Positions 1-13,172 of a DNA stretch of 60,000 nucleotides are shown in pieces (positions within the stretch are counted from its first letter, which is position 1; each line of letters opens with the position of its first letter). The translations under genes were made by a program, and so were the position numbers. The notes beneath the pieces are model-generated. The model made no database searches. It was given only the letters and a program-made list of their open reading frames with translations, and was not told the DNA's origin. This DNA is from Polytrichum commune (taxonomy: Eukaryota; Streptophyta; Polytrichopsida; Polytrichales; Polytrichaceae), in the NCBI GenBank assembly GCA_950295325.1, contig OX485804.1, positions 61,598,533 through 61,658,532 on the forward strand. The letters run 5' to 3'.

Positions 1-1169
1 ATCTAGTATTGCCCCTCATGCATTCCCATGGGATCTCTTTCACGGAGTTTGTGATGGGATTGTGGCTTGCGAAATTGTAAGGTGTAAATGGTAGGTAAAC
101 ATGTACATGAGCTCATTTTTCTGTATTTCAAATTACACACTTGTGACCTTGTTGTTTTACTTATGGCATTCCATCTAACTCTTCGCGACGAATCTTGATA
201 TAGCATCATCTATGACGCCTATCAACTGAAGATGAAATACGATGGACCATGTTTTCAGAGCTCATAAGTTTTTCAAACTACAAACCACATGGGTGAGGTC
301 CAAGTTAAGAATTAGGTATTCTCTTAGTCCTGAGACGATCCTAAACTACTGGGTGATAGTGGAGAGGTACTCATTTTCGAATAAAGTGGTTGGTGGTTCA
401 ATTCCCACTGTGAAATCTTCTCTCTACTTGACGGAATTGAACTAGCTAGCTAGGTAGGAAGCCAAGAACCCACTCATTGCAAGGTAGGCAGTAAACCCCA
501 CCCAGCATCAAGAGGATTCTTGAACAGGGTAGGATCAACATGCTCAAATTCACGTCGGATTGCCCGACGTTGGTTATTTATTTAGGTATTATCCTTGGGT
601 TTTTAGAAAGATGAATGAACATGGGACCCAGTTCAGTAAATCTATAACACTGCTCAATTTCCACAAGTCAATCGTAGGCCGCTCTCTTTACATTTAAAAG
701 CAAACCCAGACAAAAAGAACCACACCCCAACTTCTATGAAGTTAAGGCTCGCATGTTGCTCTTCGTTCAAAAGATCTCTTGGTCAGCCAACTAAGTTTCA
801 CTCTAGGCTACTATATACTGCCTATGTATATATATATATATGTACAAGCGTTGCCCAAAGTTGTCTCTAGTGCGACCATTCATTGCTTTATTCCTTGTTG
901 TCATTGTACCCAATGATTTGAAGGGCCAAGCTCTTCAATGCGTTTGGGTGGCAACCTACTAATTGAATCGCAACCATAAAAGCATATTCATTGCATCCCC
1001 ATGGGCCATGGCCCTCCAAAAGGCTCGGTGGTGGGTTGACGGGGAACATAGTAACAAAGTGAGATGCTAATAAGAGATCTATCTATATTAGGTAGAGAAA
1101 AAGAAAGGCATCTTCAAAGTTGCAATTGCCACCGGCTTGATTTATTATGTTCGTTATTTCCGAGTTGGT
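1..1169. other. intergenic, no gene seen
   Basis: No convincing exon, RNA gene or repeat was found. Short reading frames on both strands lack recognisable motifs. A short TA microsatellite lies at about 828-842. The stretch ends at the 8-bp duplicated target (CTAAGTAT, 1170-1177) of the foldback element that follows. Confidence 0.4.
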
Positions 1170-1177
1170 CTAAGTAT

Positions 1178-2439
1178 CGGCGGACGTTAAACACCCCCCC
1201 CCCACGAATTTATGGGGGGAGGTAGATTCGGGTAAGGGCAACCCCCCAGAAACAAATCCAATGTTTATGGACCTCGTCAAAAACTTCTGCCCGCCCGCCC
1301 GATTGACTTCGAAAAAACCATTGCCCTTGCATTCTTGAAGGCCACTTATCCACAAATTATATATTGAGTGCACTTCACCTTTAAGGTCCAAAATCCAATA
1401 TATATGTTCATTACCGTTGAGTAAATAAGCAATTAATTGGGATTTCATTTTCGAAGTGAAACCGTCAATAAAGCATGTAAATAACTTGGAAGTCAAAATA
1501 CTACAAAACCCTCATTAGCATTGAGATTGTAATTTTTGTGACTGACCATTGAAAGGGTCTTTGTCATTCTAAAATAGAACCAAAATTTGTGTTTCATGTT
1601 TAAACTGTTTATTTTATTTTAGTTTAGTTCATACTTTTTACTTTCACAAAGTATTCATACACATTCAAACTAATTAAGTGTGATTGAATGTAATTAAGTC
1701 TACTTAATCTTGATTAATCCTAATTAAGCCCAGTTAAATCAGAAAGTATGCATAAAATAGTGATTAACCCTGATTAATTATAAAATTTACTTACTGGAGT
1801 TAATCATGATTTAAGTATACTTCATTATATTTAATTATATTGAAGTATGTTTTTATTAATAATGGTAAGCATACTTTCTCATTTAATTGGGCTTGACTAG
1901 GATTAATCAGGATTAATTAGACTTGATTACATTCAATCACACTTAATTAATTTGAATGTGTGTGAATACTTTGTGATAGTGGAAGATATCAACTAAAATA
2001 ATATAAAATAAACATACTTAAAATAAAACACTAATTTAGTTGCATTAGAGAATGACGAAGACCCTTTCAATGGTAAGTCACAAAAATTATAACCTCAGTG
2101 TTAATGAGGGTTTTGTAATATTTTAGACTTTCAAGTTAATTACATGCTTTATTGACGGTTTCAATTTGAAAATGAAATTCTTGTCAACTGCTTATTTACT
2201 CAATGGTAGTGAACATACATATTGGATTTTGGACCTTTGACAGTGAAGTGCACTCAATATGGGATTTGTGAATAAGTGGCCTTCAAGAATGCAAGGGCAC
2301 TGGTTTTTTCAAAGTCGGGCAAGCGGGTAAAGTTTTCGGTCAGGTCCATAAAATCAAGATTTCTTTATGGGGGTTTGCTCTTGCCTGAATCTAACTCCCC
2401 TGAAAAGTTCGTGGGGGGGGGGGGGGGTCAACATCCGCC
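1178..2439. mobile_element. foldback MITE with ~575-bp inverted arms
   Basis: The left arm (about 1178-1755) and right arm (about 1865-2439) are inverted copies around a spacer of about 110 bp. Matching landmarks include the C-run at 1193-1203 against the G-run at 2413-2427, and AATTAAGTGTGATTGAATGT against its complement near 1935-1950. The ends read GGCGGACGTTAAAC on the left and GGCGGATGTTGAC on the right after complementing. CTAAGTAT flanks both sides (1170-1177 and 2440-2447). An 8-9-bp duplication and long arms fit a Mutator- or hAT-type non-autonomous element. No transposase is present. Confidence 0.85.
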
Positions 2440-2447
2440 CTAAGTAT

Positions 2448-4040
2448 ATATGTAGTCCATGAATGGGCATTTCGAGAATTGGAGAACCCCCGGCCACTAT
2501 TCTCTCCTTTTGAAGGCAAACACCTTGAATGGGCATAGACGAGGTGGTCGACACTTATCTCTCCCAAGGGCAAGCCCCTAGGTTATCACATGGTTGGTTT
2601 AGAATATTCGGTTCACCCTGATACTCCCACTATGACTGGGTGAATCATAGGTGGTAGGGTGCACCCAAAATCAAGTGTTAGTAAGGTCATCCATATAATT
2701 ACTACTTCGGTCTTCAGCAACTCAAACCTTGAAGTTTGCATGGGATATGCATTAAGTATTGCGATAAATATATGCAATAAAATTATAGTCCAAACTTCAA
2801 GATTGTATTAAGAATACATGTACACTTTGAGGTGAGAAAAAAAGTTCATAGAAAATTGACAACTTTCAATCAAAATAATACAAAGTTATTATATATAGTA
2901 ATGTATCAACAAAAGGAAAAATTACTTCTTTTGTTCATCCATCCATCCATTTATCCATTTATTCATTCTTAATCTCTTTTGAACAACCATCTTTTCACAT
3001 TGGCATAGGATTGTTGTCATTGACAAGAAATTTTGCATGAAGAACACAATGATACCTATTGTGACCTTCCTATCACCTTGCTTTTGGATGAATTTGCCTT
3101 CAAGAGTCATTCATAAGCCCAAAATTAGCCTCTCATGAAGTTAAGGGTAAAGCAACCCATTGGTACATAAAAAAATTAGGTCTATTCTGATTCAAAACCT
3201 TTAAGTTGGCAAAATGTGCCTCATAACATAATTGAAATGGGTCTTAAATGGACATTTTAAGCTCAACGCCCATTTTTGTAGGATTATAAGTATGCAAATA
3301 CTGCAAGATGATGATCAACTCAAAATCATATCGGTTGTCTTTTCCTCCATTTTTTTGGAGTTTATATGAATATTTTATTCATCATCAAAAGTGCCATTCT
3401 CTTTCTTATCAAATGATCATATAGGTCTTCCCAATTACTTTGACAATTGAGTCTATAGAACAATTAACAAATTTTAGACATGTAGTCCAATCTCTTTTAG
3501 ACACGTGTCGTTGTGGTTCCATTCTTAGTTCCACACCTAACCACATAGTGCTCAAATACAAGTGCCAAATAATTGTCAAATAATTGAGTCAAGCCCGCTT
3601 ACTTTAGGAAATACAAGGTCTTAAACTAGAAATCACAAATGGTCACTGATTCCAAAATGTTTGTATGCTTGAGTGCACCCATGTTGTTGTCCAATCCATA
3701 ACATTATTCAATTGAGTGACCAAGTTTGGTGGGGTTGGGAATTTGTCATGTAAGGTGTTAGAATTATACTTTATGGATACTTGTTAGTTAGTATATTCAG
3801 CCTTAAAAGCGAGTGAGATTCAGGTGAAGCACTATCACTTAATATTATAAGAATGAAACGGTTGATAGCAACTAAACAATGCTATGTCTTTCAACACAAT
3901 ATTATCACAGTAGCACCTACGAGCATAACATGTTCTAACATTTTAAACTCTAGATTGAAACAAACATATGTTCATGGTAACACTTAGACAGTCTTGACAT
4001 GTTATTATAGGGAGCATGTTTTTACTATTGCCCCCTCAGT
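2448..4040. other. intergenic, no gene seen
   Basis: AT-rich sequence without a supported exon. A short tetranucleotide run (ATCC) occurs at about 2937-2960. Nothing else recognisable was seen up to the target duplication of the solo LTR at 4041. Confidence 0.35.
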
Positions 4041-4794
4041 AGGTGTGTGAGCCCAAAATGGTGCCCACATGTGGTGATTAACTCTTCGAAACCAATTTTA
4101 GTTTGACTTTGATGTGTTATGATTATTCACAAAACATAAAAAGAGTGAAGTGTGGTGTGGATTTAAGTTTAGGCATTAGAATGTGTTGTGTAGTTATTTC
4201 AAGGTTTGATTTCAATAAGAGTATGCCTTGATATTGTGAGTAGGGGGTAAAGTGAAGCAAGGTGAGTTCCGCGGGTTAAATGCCCACTTTTGGATCCACC
4301 TTGGTAGTTTAGGAAGAAGGAAGCTTGGTGGAAGGGGATTAGTCCCTACTTTGAAGGTGAAGGTTAAGGGATTGTGATTGGAGGTGCTAATCCTCTCACC
4401 CTATCCTCACCTCTCTCTCCCTCTCTCCCTCTCTCCCTCTTTGCTACTTAAGGTGTTTTCTCTCTCATTTGCCTCTCTCTCCATCAAGTGCTCTCAAGGG
4501 AGCAAGCTCTAAAGAGCTTGAGCCACGTGTGTGGGACATTAGTTTTCAGTGAAGTTAATTAGTCAAGCTCTCTCTCTCAAGACCTCCCAAGGGAGGGAGC
4601 TCTAGAGTTTAAGTTTGCATGTAGTGATTAGGTGGTAGTTAGTTAAAGTAGTGTGTTAGATTAGCTCATGAATTAGGAGCAAAGAAAGGAAAAGAAAAAA
4701 AGAAAAGAAAAGAAAGGATTTAAAGAAAAAAAGAAATCTTTGATTAGTGAATTAGAGGGGTTGTATTAAGGGTAGCTAGTAGCTGGATTTACTA

Positions 4795-5035
4795 TACAAT
4801 TACTAGGATTGGGTGAGCTTAGTTGCTGGAACCCAGCAGCGACTGGGAGATTAGCTGCTGGACTAGCTACGACTGGGTGAGCTTAGTTGTTGGAACCCAG
4901 CTGCGACTAGGAGATTAGCTGCGATTGGGAGATTAGCTGTTGAACTAGCTGCGACTGGGAGATTAGCTGCGACTGGGTGAGCTTAGTTGCTGGAACCCAG
5001 CTGCGACTGGGTGATTAGCTACTAATTAGATGGTT
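4795..5035 (+). repeat. minisatellite in LTR copy A
   Basis: Degenerate tandem units of roughly 20-50 bp built from GCTTAGTTGCTGGAACCCAG and GCGACTGGGAGATTAGCTG. It occupies the same relative position as different minisatellites in copies B and C. Confidence 0.8.
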
Positions 5036-5261
5036 GGCATGTTTAGCAAGTTAATGTTAAAGTTGTGTAGAGGGAACCACTAAACCACCCAATAGGGTGG
5101 AGGACCAATCGTAGACTAAAATAGTTCTTAGACAAGTGTTAAGCTTAATAAGGTAGGCAAGGGTTTGGAAGTCTCATGTGATCTAATGTAACATTGACTA
5201 TAGAGTAAAGTGTTTTTCAACACTTGCACCTATCGTTCAAAATAACTCACTTGCATTATTA

Positions 5262-5426
5262 ATGGAGAATGTGAAGGACTCTTGCAATGACAAGAGAGAC
5301 GGGGTGAAGATCAAAAGAGTGAGGGGGATGTCCGTAAGGGCATGTGCGGCTAAAGCCGCGGGTTGGACTCTTGAGAAAGCCAACTCTAGCACAAGCCAAG
5401 AAGCCAACATTAATAAAGTACAATGA
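5262..5426 (+). CDS. conserved 54-aa peptide in LTR copy A
   Basis: ATG to TGA, 54 codons, near the 3' end of the LTR. Its core RGMSVRACAAKAAGWTLEKA and tail QEANINK match copies B and C. The N-terminal third is Lys/Asp-rich and variable. No signal peptide or membrane segment is visible. An AATAAA overlaps the end of the frame and could serve as the LTR polyadenylation signal. The family is not recognised. It may be an LTR-encoded accessory peptide or the start of a gag-like product. The case for coding rests on the synonymous bias between copies, described in the findings. Confidence 0.5.
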   Translation: MENVKDSCNDKRDGVKIKRVRGMSVRACAAKAAGWTLEKANSSTSQEANINKVQ

Positions 5427-5561
5427 GTGAGACAATACATGTTCATTTGGACATGAAAATTACCTTGCACATGGTTCAATGTTGTAATAGATAAATGTGA
5501 TTCTCAAAGTCATCACCCGGACTAGGACGCTTAAGGGTGGTGGATTTGGCCTCACAAGGTG

Positions 5562-6190
5562 TCAAGAAACCAAACTGCCCATATGATGTGGCAAAAAATT
5601 GGTTGTTGATTAGTCCAAATTTAAGGGGTTCATTTATCTTAAAACAAACACTACTTTATATTTGACTCCCGTTGAGGGATTACATAAAGTTAAAATTGGA
5701 GTACATGGGTTCTATAATAGTAATCAATGTTCTTACTATCCTTTCCTCTGGTTTACCCTTCCCTTGGTAGGTGTTATGAAAATTCACCCTCACATGAGTG
5801 TATCCAGCTTTTGGTTAAAAATCTAGATGTTGTTTTGTGTTTACCTATATTGACATAATATGTATGCGTGTTGGGTTTGGGGCATGTGTTGTCAAATTCA
5901 ATGTCTTGAACCATTATGCATGTCCGCTTAACATGTCATTGTTGACAACTAATTTTTCAAAGATTTAGGAACAACGATTGCACCATCACCTAGGTGTTGT
6001 CATTGTTCCAAATTTCCAAAATGTATCGTAGATTCTTTGGGCACATGTCGTCCCACCATTTTGCACACGTGCATATGAATTAATGTCATAAATTATATCT
6101 GCACCGTCCGTTCTACATCATGTCATCAACAATTGATCATTTGGAACTTTGGCACAACCCATGCATCAACCCATGCCCATTCTTGCTTGT
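5562..6190. other. intergenic, no gene seen
   Basis: No exon, RNA gene or repeat could be supported between the solo LTR and the foldback fragment downstream. Confidence 0.35.
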
Positions 6191-6194
6191 ATAT

Positions 6195-6535
6195 GAGTTT
6201 TCTTCCCTGCTTGGTATAACCTAGTATTAACTAGTGTTGGTTTGGTATCATTTTTTTGATACCAATAGGGTATGGGTATTTGACAATATTTTGTTATCAA
6301 TACTATTTGGGTTTTATATACCATGCAAGAATCTTCATACTTAGGCAAAACCGCCCTACCATCAATATGGTTTAAAATGGTATTGACCCAAATAATAACT
6401 CAGGTACGCAATCTTTTTGTCACCTTGACTCACCCACCAAATTGCAATATTTGATTGATATTAAAAAATTTGATACCCATTGGTAGGTTCTTTGATACCA
6501 TTATTGATGTTGATTCTTGATACCATGCATTCACC
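6195..6535. repeat. half copy of a foldback (GGTATCAA) family
   Basis: This stretch resembles the right arm of the complete element at 46,180-46,825. Shared landmarks are GATACCATTATTGATGTTGA at the outer end, CACCTTGACTCACCCACCAA inside, and GCAAGAATCTTCATACTTAG. The left arm is missing, so it is a truncated copy. Confidence 0.7.
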
Positions 6536-6559
6536 TATCTACCATACCAACACCAGTAA

Positions 6560-9500
6560 CAACACTTCCATTCTAAAGGCGTGCGGTAAAGATGTTAGTG
6601 ACTAAAAAAAATGAAACCTAGGAATTACAAATTGCCTTCATCCCCTATCCGTGATTTTGAAGGCCGAGCCTCGCATGTTCCTATGAAACATGGAACAATG
6701 ACAACAATGCAATGTTATAGTCATATACAAGATGTCTTCAATCGCACACATATGTTATAGGCGCTTTACACTAGAACTTGAAGGTATGTGACCATTGAAA
6801 TCTAAAATCTCTCATTGGTTGAGAACTTTGAGATTGTGTTGATTTTACTTTACACTAGAGTGTGAGGGTGTGAGGGATCAAGGAAGTGTGAATGGTAGAA
6901 AACCTACAGGGAGTCATGGCATGCATTGGATTTTTTTTTTTGATCTACCAAATTTTGCGATAAGCCCACTTCCAAGAGGTGGGTATGAGGGCCACTTCAT
7001 ATACAAATCAAGAGGTGTGACCATGCAATTTCAAGGGCCATTGAATCTAATTTCAAGGCCATGCCGTGGGAGAAAGAATTTTGCATGGTCATGGGCCCTA
7101 AAGCTTAGTGCAAAATGAGAATGAACCATGTCGAGGGACCTCAATGTACTCTATGGACACTCCAAAATTTGGCCATCCTTGAATATATGTAACTTCTTGC
7201 ATGTGACTCAAAATGCATGGTTTTCATATACAATGTATATAAATGGTGTTTTGATGGATTGCAGAAGACCTGGAAAAATCTCAACCCTTCGTATTTTGCT
7301 CAATCCATATGGGAATCGTGTTAAGACACGTAAACATGCTATCTTATAATTGCACACAAGTTTGTAAACAAATTGAATGAATTAGAGTTTGTTAAGACAT
7401 AAAAGAATCCTCAAATGGTCTTCACAAACACATTTGCCTACCCAACATTTAAGGGTTGTGAGGTCCCCAGGTATGGGAATACATTCTTGTAGGTAGTCAT
7501 AATTGATTGCAATCTACATGCAGGTTTTGTTGTTGGGAATTGATTGTAAAATTTGGTTTGTCTTATATAGATTTTTTTTTAAAAAAAATTTTCAAAGCTT
7601 TTCAAGTTCAAAACTTGATCTTCTTTATTTCAAGGGCCATTTCCTTTTTATTCTTCATCAATACAAAGCAAGGATGGGTGGCTGGAATTTTTTTTCCATC
7701 ACAAGCTAATTGCCATCGTGGATTCAATGGAGTGTTCAAAACATCCAAAAAGGTAGGTAAAAAACTCAACAAAGATTATACATGTTTAGCAAAGTAACTA
7801 GATACCCAAATGTCTTTTTTCTTTCTTTCAAATCAAGGTTTAATGGCAAGGGTTAGCATAGATTTATCACCATCTATAAAAATCACGAAAGGAAAGAAAA
7901 AAACATACTCAAGTGCATGAACAATATGAAGACAATGACAACTTGAGCGGTGAACCTTCTAGCAAGAAGCTTAAGGTCTTCAAGGTTGCATCTCCATATG
8001 ATATCAATCATGTTTTTTTCTATTATTTTAGAGATATTATTGTCTTTGCGAATAAAGACTAAAGCTCCTTAGGTTACACAATGTAATTATGATAAGGATT
8101 CATTTGAACTCATCTTGAACGACTTATTTTTATACATATGGAATGTTAAAGAATATACCAAGACTTGGTGTCATTCTTTTTAAAGAATATACCAAGACTT
8201 GCCGATTCTTCCAAACTATGTACTGGATATTAAATGGAATTTTATTTTTCTTTCACTTTGTTGCTCAACAATATATTGAACTTACATGGGTTATATTTTT
8301 GTTATATAGGTTGGTACAAATTGCATATTCTACTTTCAAGGTGTTCGGAAAAGCAACACCAATAATTAATTTGGTTGTTGCAAATTCCGGAGGGATTTTC
8401 TATGCCTAGAATCTCAATACCTCTATCTTCAATATCTTTTTGAAATGGAAAGTCTAATATTTGTTTTCCCATTTTGTATGCAATACCTTCATGACAATTG
8501 TGTTTTGTTGATATTTTACCTTGAAGATGCAAAGTGGACAAAATGGTTGTCTTCTTATTTTCCAGTTACAAGTTTCAGGTTGATCATGAGCCTTGGACCC
8601 GTGTGAACCTACTTTGTTTGGCCAATTCTCAAAATCCATGCAAAACGGTTAGTCTCACAATATTTTTTGTTCATGTTATTCTTAATTTCATGAATCATTT
8701 TTGTTTGTGTACATTATATGTTGACTAGTTTAACATTTTTGATTCTATCTTGAAGCATTTGATTACACACTCCCCTTTAGCTATTGACAAAGACACCAAT
8801 TCTGAAGACTCGGATGATTCTCCGATTGGGTGCAAGGATAGTACAGTGGACAACTTTTGATCTTTGCCTAGTGTTAAATGAAAGTGATTCAAATCTATAC
8901 ATTAACTTTGAATTTTGTGAAGAAAAATTCATAAATGTTTTAAAAACATATTGATATACAAAGCCTAGAATTTGATGATGACAAAAACAATTCCAAAAAT
9001 ATATATATATATTTTAGAAGACAATGCAAGTAGGTGACATTGAACAAAAAGTTGTTTGAAATGCAATAAAATAACACTAAATTGATGTTTTAAAAAAACT
9101 TACAATGATGCCCTCAAGTGGATAATCAATTCAAAGAATATGACAATATCCTAATATATTAAAGTCATGAAATCTACGTCCAAAACCAAATTCAATCATT
9201 TGCTTTTGAGCATCATCTCTAATGTTAAGTTTTGAAGATCTCAACTTTATAATCTACATTTGAGTATTTAACACAACAATAGAGGTCATCATGGAAACAA
9301 GTATCCCATTTTAACAACACTTTGCTACTACTTTCATGCTTTTTACCAAAAAAAATTAGAAATTTAGTATATTCAAGCATTACTTTGGTCCACTCTATCA
9401 TGCTTGCACCCAATTTTTAATCGCAAGGCCATCGATTTATTTTGTGAGTAAGTTCTATTTGATTATCTTGTTTAAATGCATCATTTGGTTGATTTCCTAA

Positions 9501-11080
9501 TTTCTACTTGAAACATATTATATATGTATTTTTAAAATTTTGACAAAGACATCAGTGATTATTAAGACATCTATGTTGTCATGTGGCAGCAATGTGATAC
9601 CACAATGGCATCGATGTTGGCGGATGTTTTTGAAGATTCAAAATTAGCAAGTCCATCACCCCCGCAAAGCCTCCCTATCTATGTTGAGACTATGGCTTTT
9701 GTCCTTGTTGCTCAATCTTGCCCCTCTCCAACTCATAGAAAAACTATACATTAAGATCAATGAGTTTTGGATTTCATAGAGTCAGAGGCCAAATCATGTT
9801 CGACATCCATCGCTACAAGTTATAATGTTGGCTAGTTTTTTGTTAGCACATGTTCAACTGTCATAATTTAAGGTTTCATTATTGGTATCATTTCTTTAAT
9901 ATACATTCAATTTTGTTATAGCTTGGAGTCACACATGTTTTGTGTCTAACTCTATATTCTTTGAACTCTCTTAATTTTTACGGTATCATTGACTTATTAA
10001 GAATTTAAGTATGTTTGCAACATATTTTAGTTTATTTGATTTTTTAATTGGTTCATACTATGAATGTCAATTTTTACATCAACATTGTCCATTACAATGT
10101 CACAAGGCATATAATATAACTATGGAAATTTGCATATGACAAATATATACATGCTCATAGTCGTTTACATATTATTCTTTTCTTGTTGTTCATTACTCAC
10201 AATCTAGCATTAATGTTGTTTATTTTGCCCACCCTTCTTATTACTAAACCCTAAAATTGTTATTCTTCGTCTAAAAATGGCATTGTTCTAGGATACTAGT
10301 GGGCTTATTACCAAATATATGGCCTTCCTCACCACTCACAAGATAGCACTCGAGTCAAATTCTCATGAACTACATCATGTGAATGACCTTCAAAACCTTT
10401 CTCAAATTTGAAAGTGAAAGTGCATCGGGGATAAGGTATTTAGTTTGTAAGCAAACCTTGGGATGAGATATTTAATTTAGAAGAACTTGGTTTCCAACTC
10501 CAAAAACTTGGCACAATCCAAATGCACATACTGCAAAGCATAGGAACAAATGAGAGAATAGAATACTTATAATGTATGCCACAATGGGGAAGAACTACCA
10601 ATGGGTTATACTACAACCACATGGGTATCATGTATTCGTGTATTTGTATGCAAGGTTGAGTCTCAACTACATGATGCCAAACAACTTCATGTATGCCGAT
10701 GTAACTTTGAACTACAACAAGGTCATGCGCATCATCCCTGAATCATATAGGGTTGCAATTATTGCCGAGCACTAATAGTCAATAATATATAATCATGATG
10801 TTATGTTAATATATTGTTGATATATATAATTTATGAACTTTCAATATACGTAGGTAATTATAGCTATTCTTGAGTTCCATTTACTCACATTCAAGCTACA
10901 ACAATATATCAAGGTTTACTTCTAGATCTACAAATACCATGTTGACTACATGGTAATAGACCCCTTGACAAAATGTAGAGTATGAATTCCACCGAAAAAT
11001 GTTTTATTTTTTGAATGTTAAATGTTTTCTCATGTTCTGTTCATAGCCAAACTATTCAAATTTTATAGAATATATTCTAA
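6560..11080. other. noncoding with weak exon-like scraps
   Basis: No gene can be assigned. A few stretches look exon-like on the + strand. Examples are about 7,885-7,970 (acidic/basic frame ending KKLKVFK), 8,569-8,640 (preceded by CAG, followed by GT), 8,755-8,860 (a Ser/Asp-rich tail ending in TGA) and 9,590-9,755 (after a CAG acceptor, ending TAA). They lie in different frames and share no recognised domain. They could be remnants of one decayed spliced gene or chance. Confidence 0.2.
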
Positions 11081-11088
11081 AAATGGAA

Positions 11089-11121
11089 GGGGCCATTCAC
11101 GGTTGGGGTACTACTTTTGGG
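11089..11121 (+). repeat. left terminal inverted repeat, 19-kb transposon
   Basis: 33 bp, 32/33 identical to the complement of 30,205-30,237. The single difference is at position 5. Preceded by GGAA. Confidence 0.8.
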
Positions 11122-12384
11122 ACAAAGGACTTAAGGACTCGCAATATATGGGTACGTTTAGGGTATTTTGATATATTACTAAAAAATTGTATATTCCACT
11201 GCCCGAGGGACTCCTACCATTCCATAACCCTAAACTGCATGGACTGACCAACGCCTCCCGTGCTCGTGCTTCCGCGCTCTGCCGACTCAATTTCCACAAC
11301 GTTCTTCTAGCTATCTTCCAAAGCTTCCCACCAACTTTCAATTTGAAGTCGTCATCTCCCTCCTCGAAATCTCCCTCATGTTTGCTTCCCTCCAGTCTCT
11401 ACTCTTTCAGATCATTTAACCATGAAGATTCTCATTCCATTTCGCATTGGCAAGGTTGCATATACATTGACAAAGGTGAGTAAAATTACATTAGGTTTTC
11501 ATTATTACATTAGGTTTTCATTATTACATTGTGTTTGTTGTTCAGTTGTGTGGAAAACATGTTTTTGTGATCCCTTTGTTTGTATTTTGGAAGTTATACA
11601 AGTTTTTCAATAACACAGTGTACTTAGAAACCACATGTGCAGGTAAAAAGTAATGGCAACCTTCAGAACGCCCCAATGGTTTCAGGCAACGAGGGGTCTG
11701 CGCAACAACGGACTGGATGTGTTGAGGATTTCACAAAGGGATGTTATGAGCCCAAAATGAGTGCTCATATTTGTTTTATGTTTAGAATTTAATTAGAATT
11801 GCAATTGGAGTGTTATTGAAACAATCAAAAGTATAAAAAGAGTGAGGCTTGGTGTGGATTTATGTTTAGGCCTTAAGCCATTTTGTGTGGTGAATTAGAA
11901 GCTTAGTGACATTAGGGAGTGTTTTGATTAGAGGAGTAGTGCTTGATGAGGCAAGGGGAAGTGCCTTTGATTTAATTGTTTGAATTAGAACGTGTTCTTG
12001 TTGGTTTAGGGGTTGAAGGGTTAGCGGAGAGGATGAGGTCCTACTAAGGGGGAGAAGGTTTAAGGGGTTGTGATTGGATGCCCTTTCTCTCCTCTTCCTC
12101 CCTTATCCTCTCTTCTCCTTAAGTTCCCTCTCTTTACCTTTTCTTCTCTCTTCTTCAAAATCTTCCTCTCTCTCTCAATGCTCTCTCTTTTTGTCTTTTC
12201 ACTCTCACCCCTTCCCTCTCTTGTGAGTAGAGGTGTGTGTGTGGGTTGTGGGTGATACCCAAAGGAGCGTTAGTCATTTGATTGTTAGTCCTTAGTTGTT
12301 TAGGCTTATAGTTTAATCTAGTTTGATTTAGTTTAGTTTGAATGGTGTTTATGGTTTTATGGTGGTTTAGCTAAGTTGAGTATT

Positions 12385-12570
12385 CACATGCAAGGCTTAG
12401 CCAGCCCCTGGACTAAAACGGCAGCTGGGCCGAAGGCTTAGCCAACCCCTGGACGAGACTACAGCTGGATTGAAGGCTTAGCCAACCTCTGGACTAAACG
12501 GCAGCTGGGCCGAAGGCTTAGCCAACCCCTGGACGAGACTGCAGCTGGGTTGAAGGCTTAGCCAGCCACC
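12385..12570 (+). repeat. minisatellite in LTR copy B
   Basis: Four to five units of about 40-48 bp centred on AGGCTTAGCCAACCCCTGGA and GAGACTGCAGCTGGG. The monomer differs from those of copies A and C although the position within the LTR is equivalent. Confidence 0.8.
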
Positions 12571-12992
12571 GGATTGGGGTTGAGCAGTCCCGGTCACTGC
12601 AACCGGTTGTTGGGTAGCAACCACAATAAGGAGTGGGAGCCATTTGAACTAGGGCTTAGGTAGGAGCTGGGTTATGAGTTAAGGGGGTAGCTAGGTAGAA
12701 TTTAGGAAGTTAGCGGGGTTAGCATTGGAGTTACAATTAGGAACCCCTTAAGTTGGAGGTTGTTGACGTTAGGGAGTGAACTTGTGAGTGAATTTAGAAG
12801 TGACTTGCAATAGAGGAATGCTAAGATAGTGATAAGAGAGAGAAGTGTTTTTTAACACTTGTATCCTTATCATGGAATGAATTGATGTGCTAAAATTGAT
12901 GTAAAGCACCAGGGTGAGTTGTGTGGTTCCCCACAAAGAGGACGGCCTTGGGTGACGATTGCGGATTAAGGTATTAGAAATTTAATTGTCAC

Positions 12993-13172
12993 ATGGAGTC
13001 GACAAGCCATAGCCTCATGGAGGCTAAGATCACTGATGAGAAGGTCTTGGCTAATGTCAAGGTCTCAAGAGGGATATCACTAAGGGCATGTGTAGCCAAG
13101 GCCGCGGGGTGGACCCTTGAGAAGGCCAATGCTCTACCTATTCAAGAGGCTAACATCAATAAAACATCATGA
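12993..13172 (+). CDS. conserved 59-aa peptide in LTR copy B
   Basis: ATG to TGA, 59 codons. The core RGISLRACVAKAAGWTLEKA and QEANINK match the peptides of copies A and C, while the first 25 residues are unrelated or strongly diverged. Compared with copy C over the core, about a dozen third-position changes are silent and only M/I and the variable four residues differ. An AATAAA sits at the end of the frame. Function unknown; it could be an LTR-encoded peptide or the beginning of a larger retroelement product lost with the internal region. Confidence 0.5.
   Translation: MESTSHSLMEAKITDEKVLANVKVSRGISLRACVAKAAGWTLEKANALPIQEANINKTS

Larger units (their letters stand above)
4046..5556 (+). mobile_element. 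solo LTR, copy A
   Basis: Begins TGTGAGCCCAAAATGG and ends GGCCTCACA, so it has the TG...CA termini of an LTR. It is flanked by AGGTG on both sides (4041-4045 and 5557-5561), a perfect 5-bp target duplication. Inside, in order: a weak TATA-like CATAAAAAGAG, a CT-rich tract near 4405-4445, a minisatellite, a conserved small reading frame, and a terminal hairpin around the loop GGACTAGGACGCTTAA. No internal retrotransposon genes adjoin it, so it is a solo LTR. The same family recurs as copies B-E. Confidence 0.85.

Noticed and set aside
4046-5556. LTR copies as Helitrons because of a 3' hairpin
   Set aside because: They have TG...CA ends and perfect 5-bp target duplications; Helitrons make none and end in CTRR.
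7283-7349. Lipid-kinase-like fragment (LNPYGN)
   Set aside because: A six-residue resemblance only, with no supporting exons around it.
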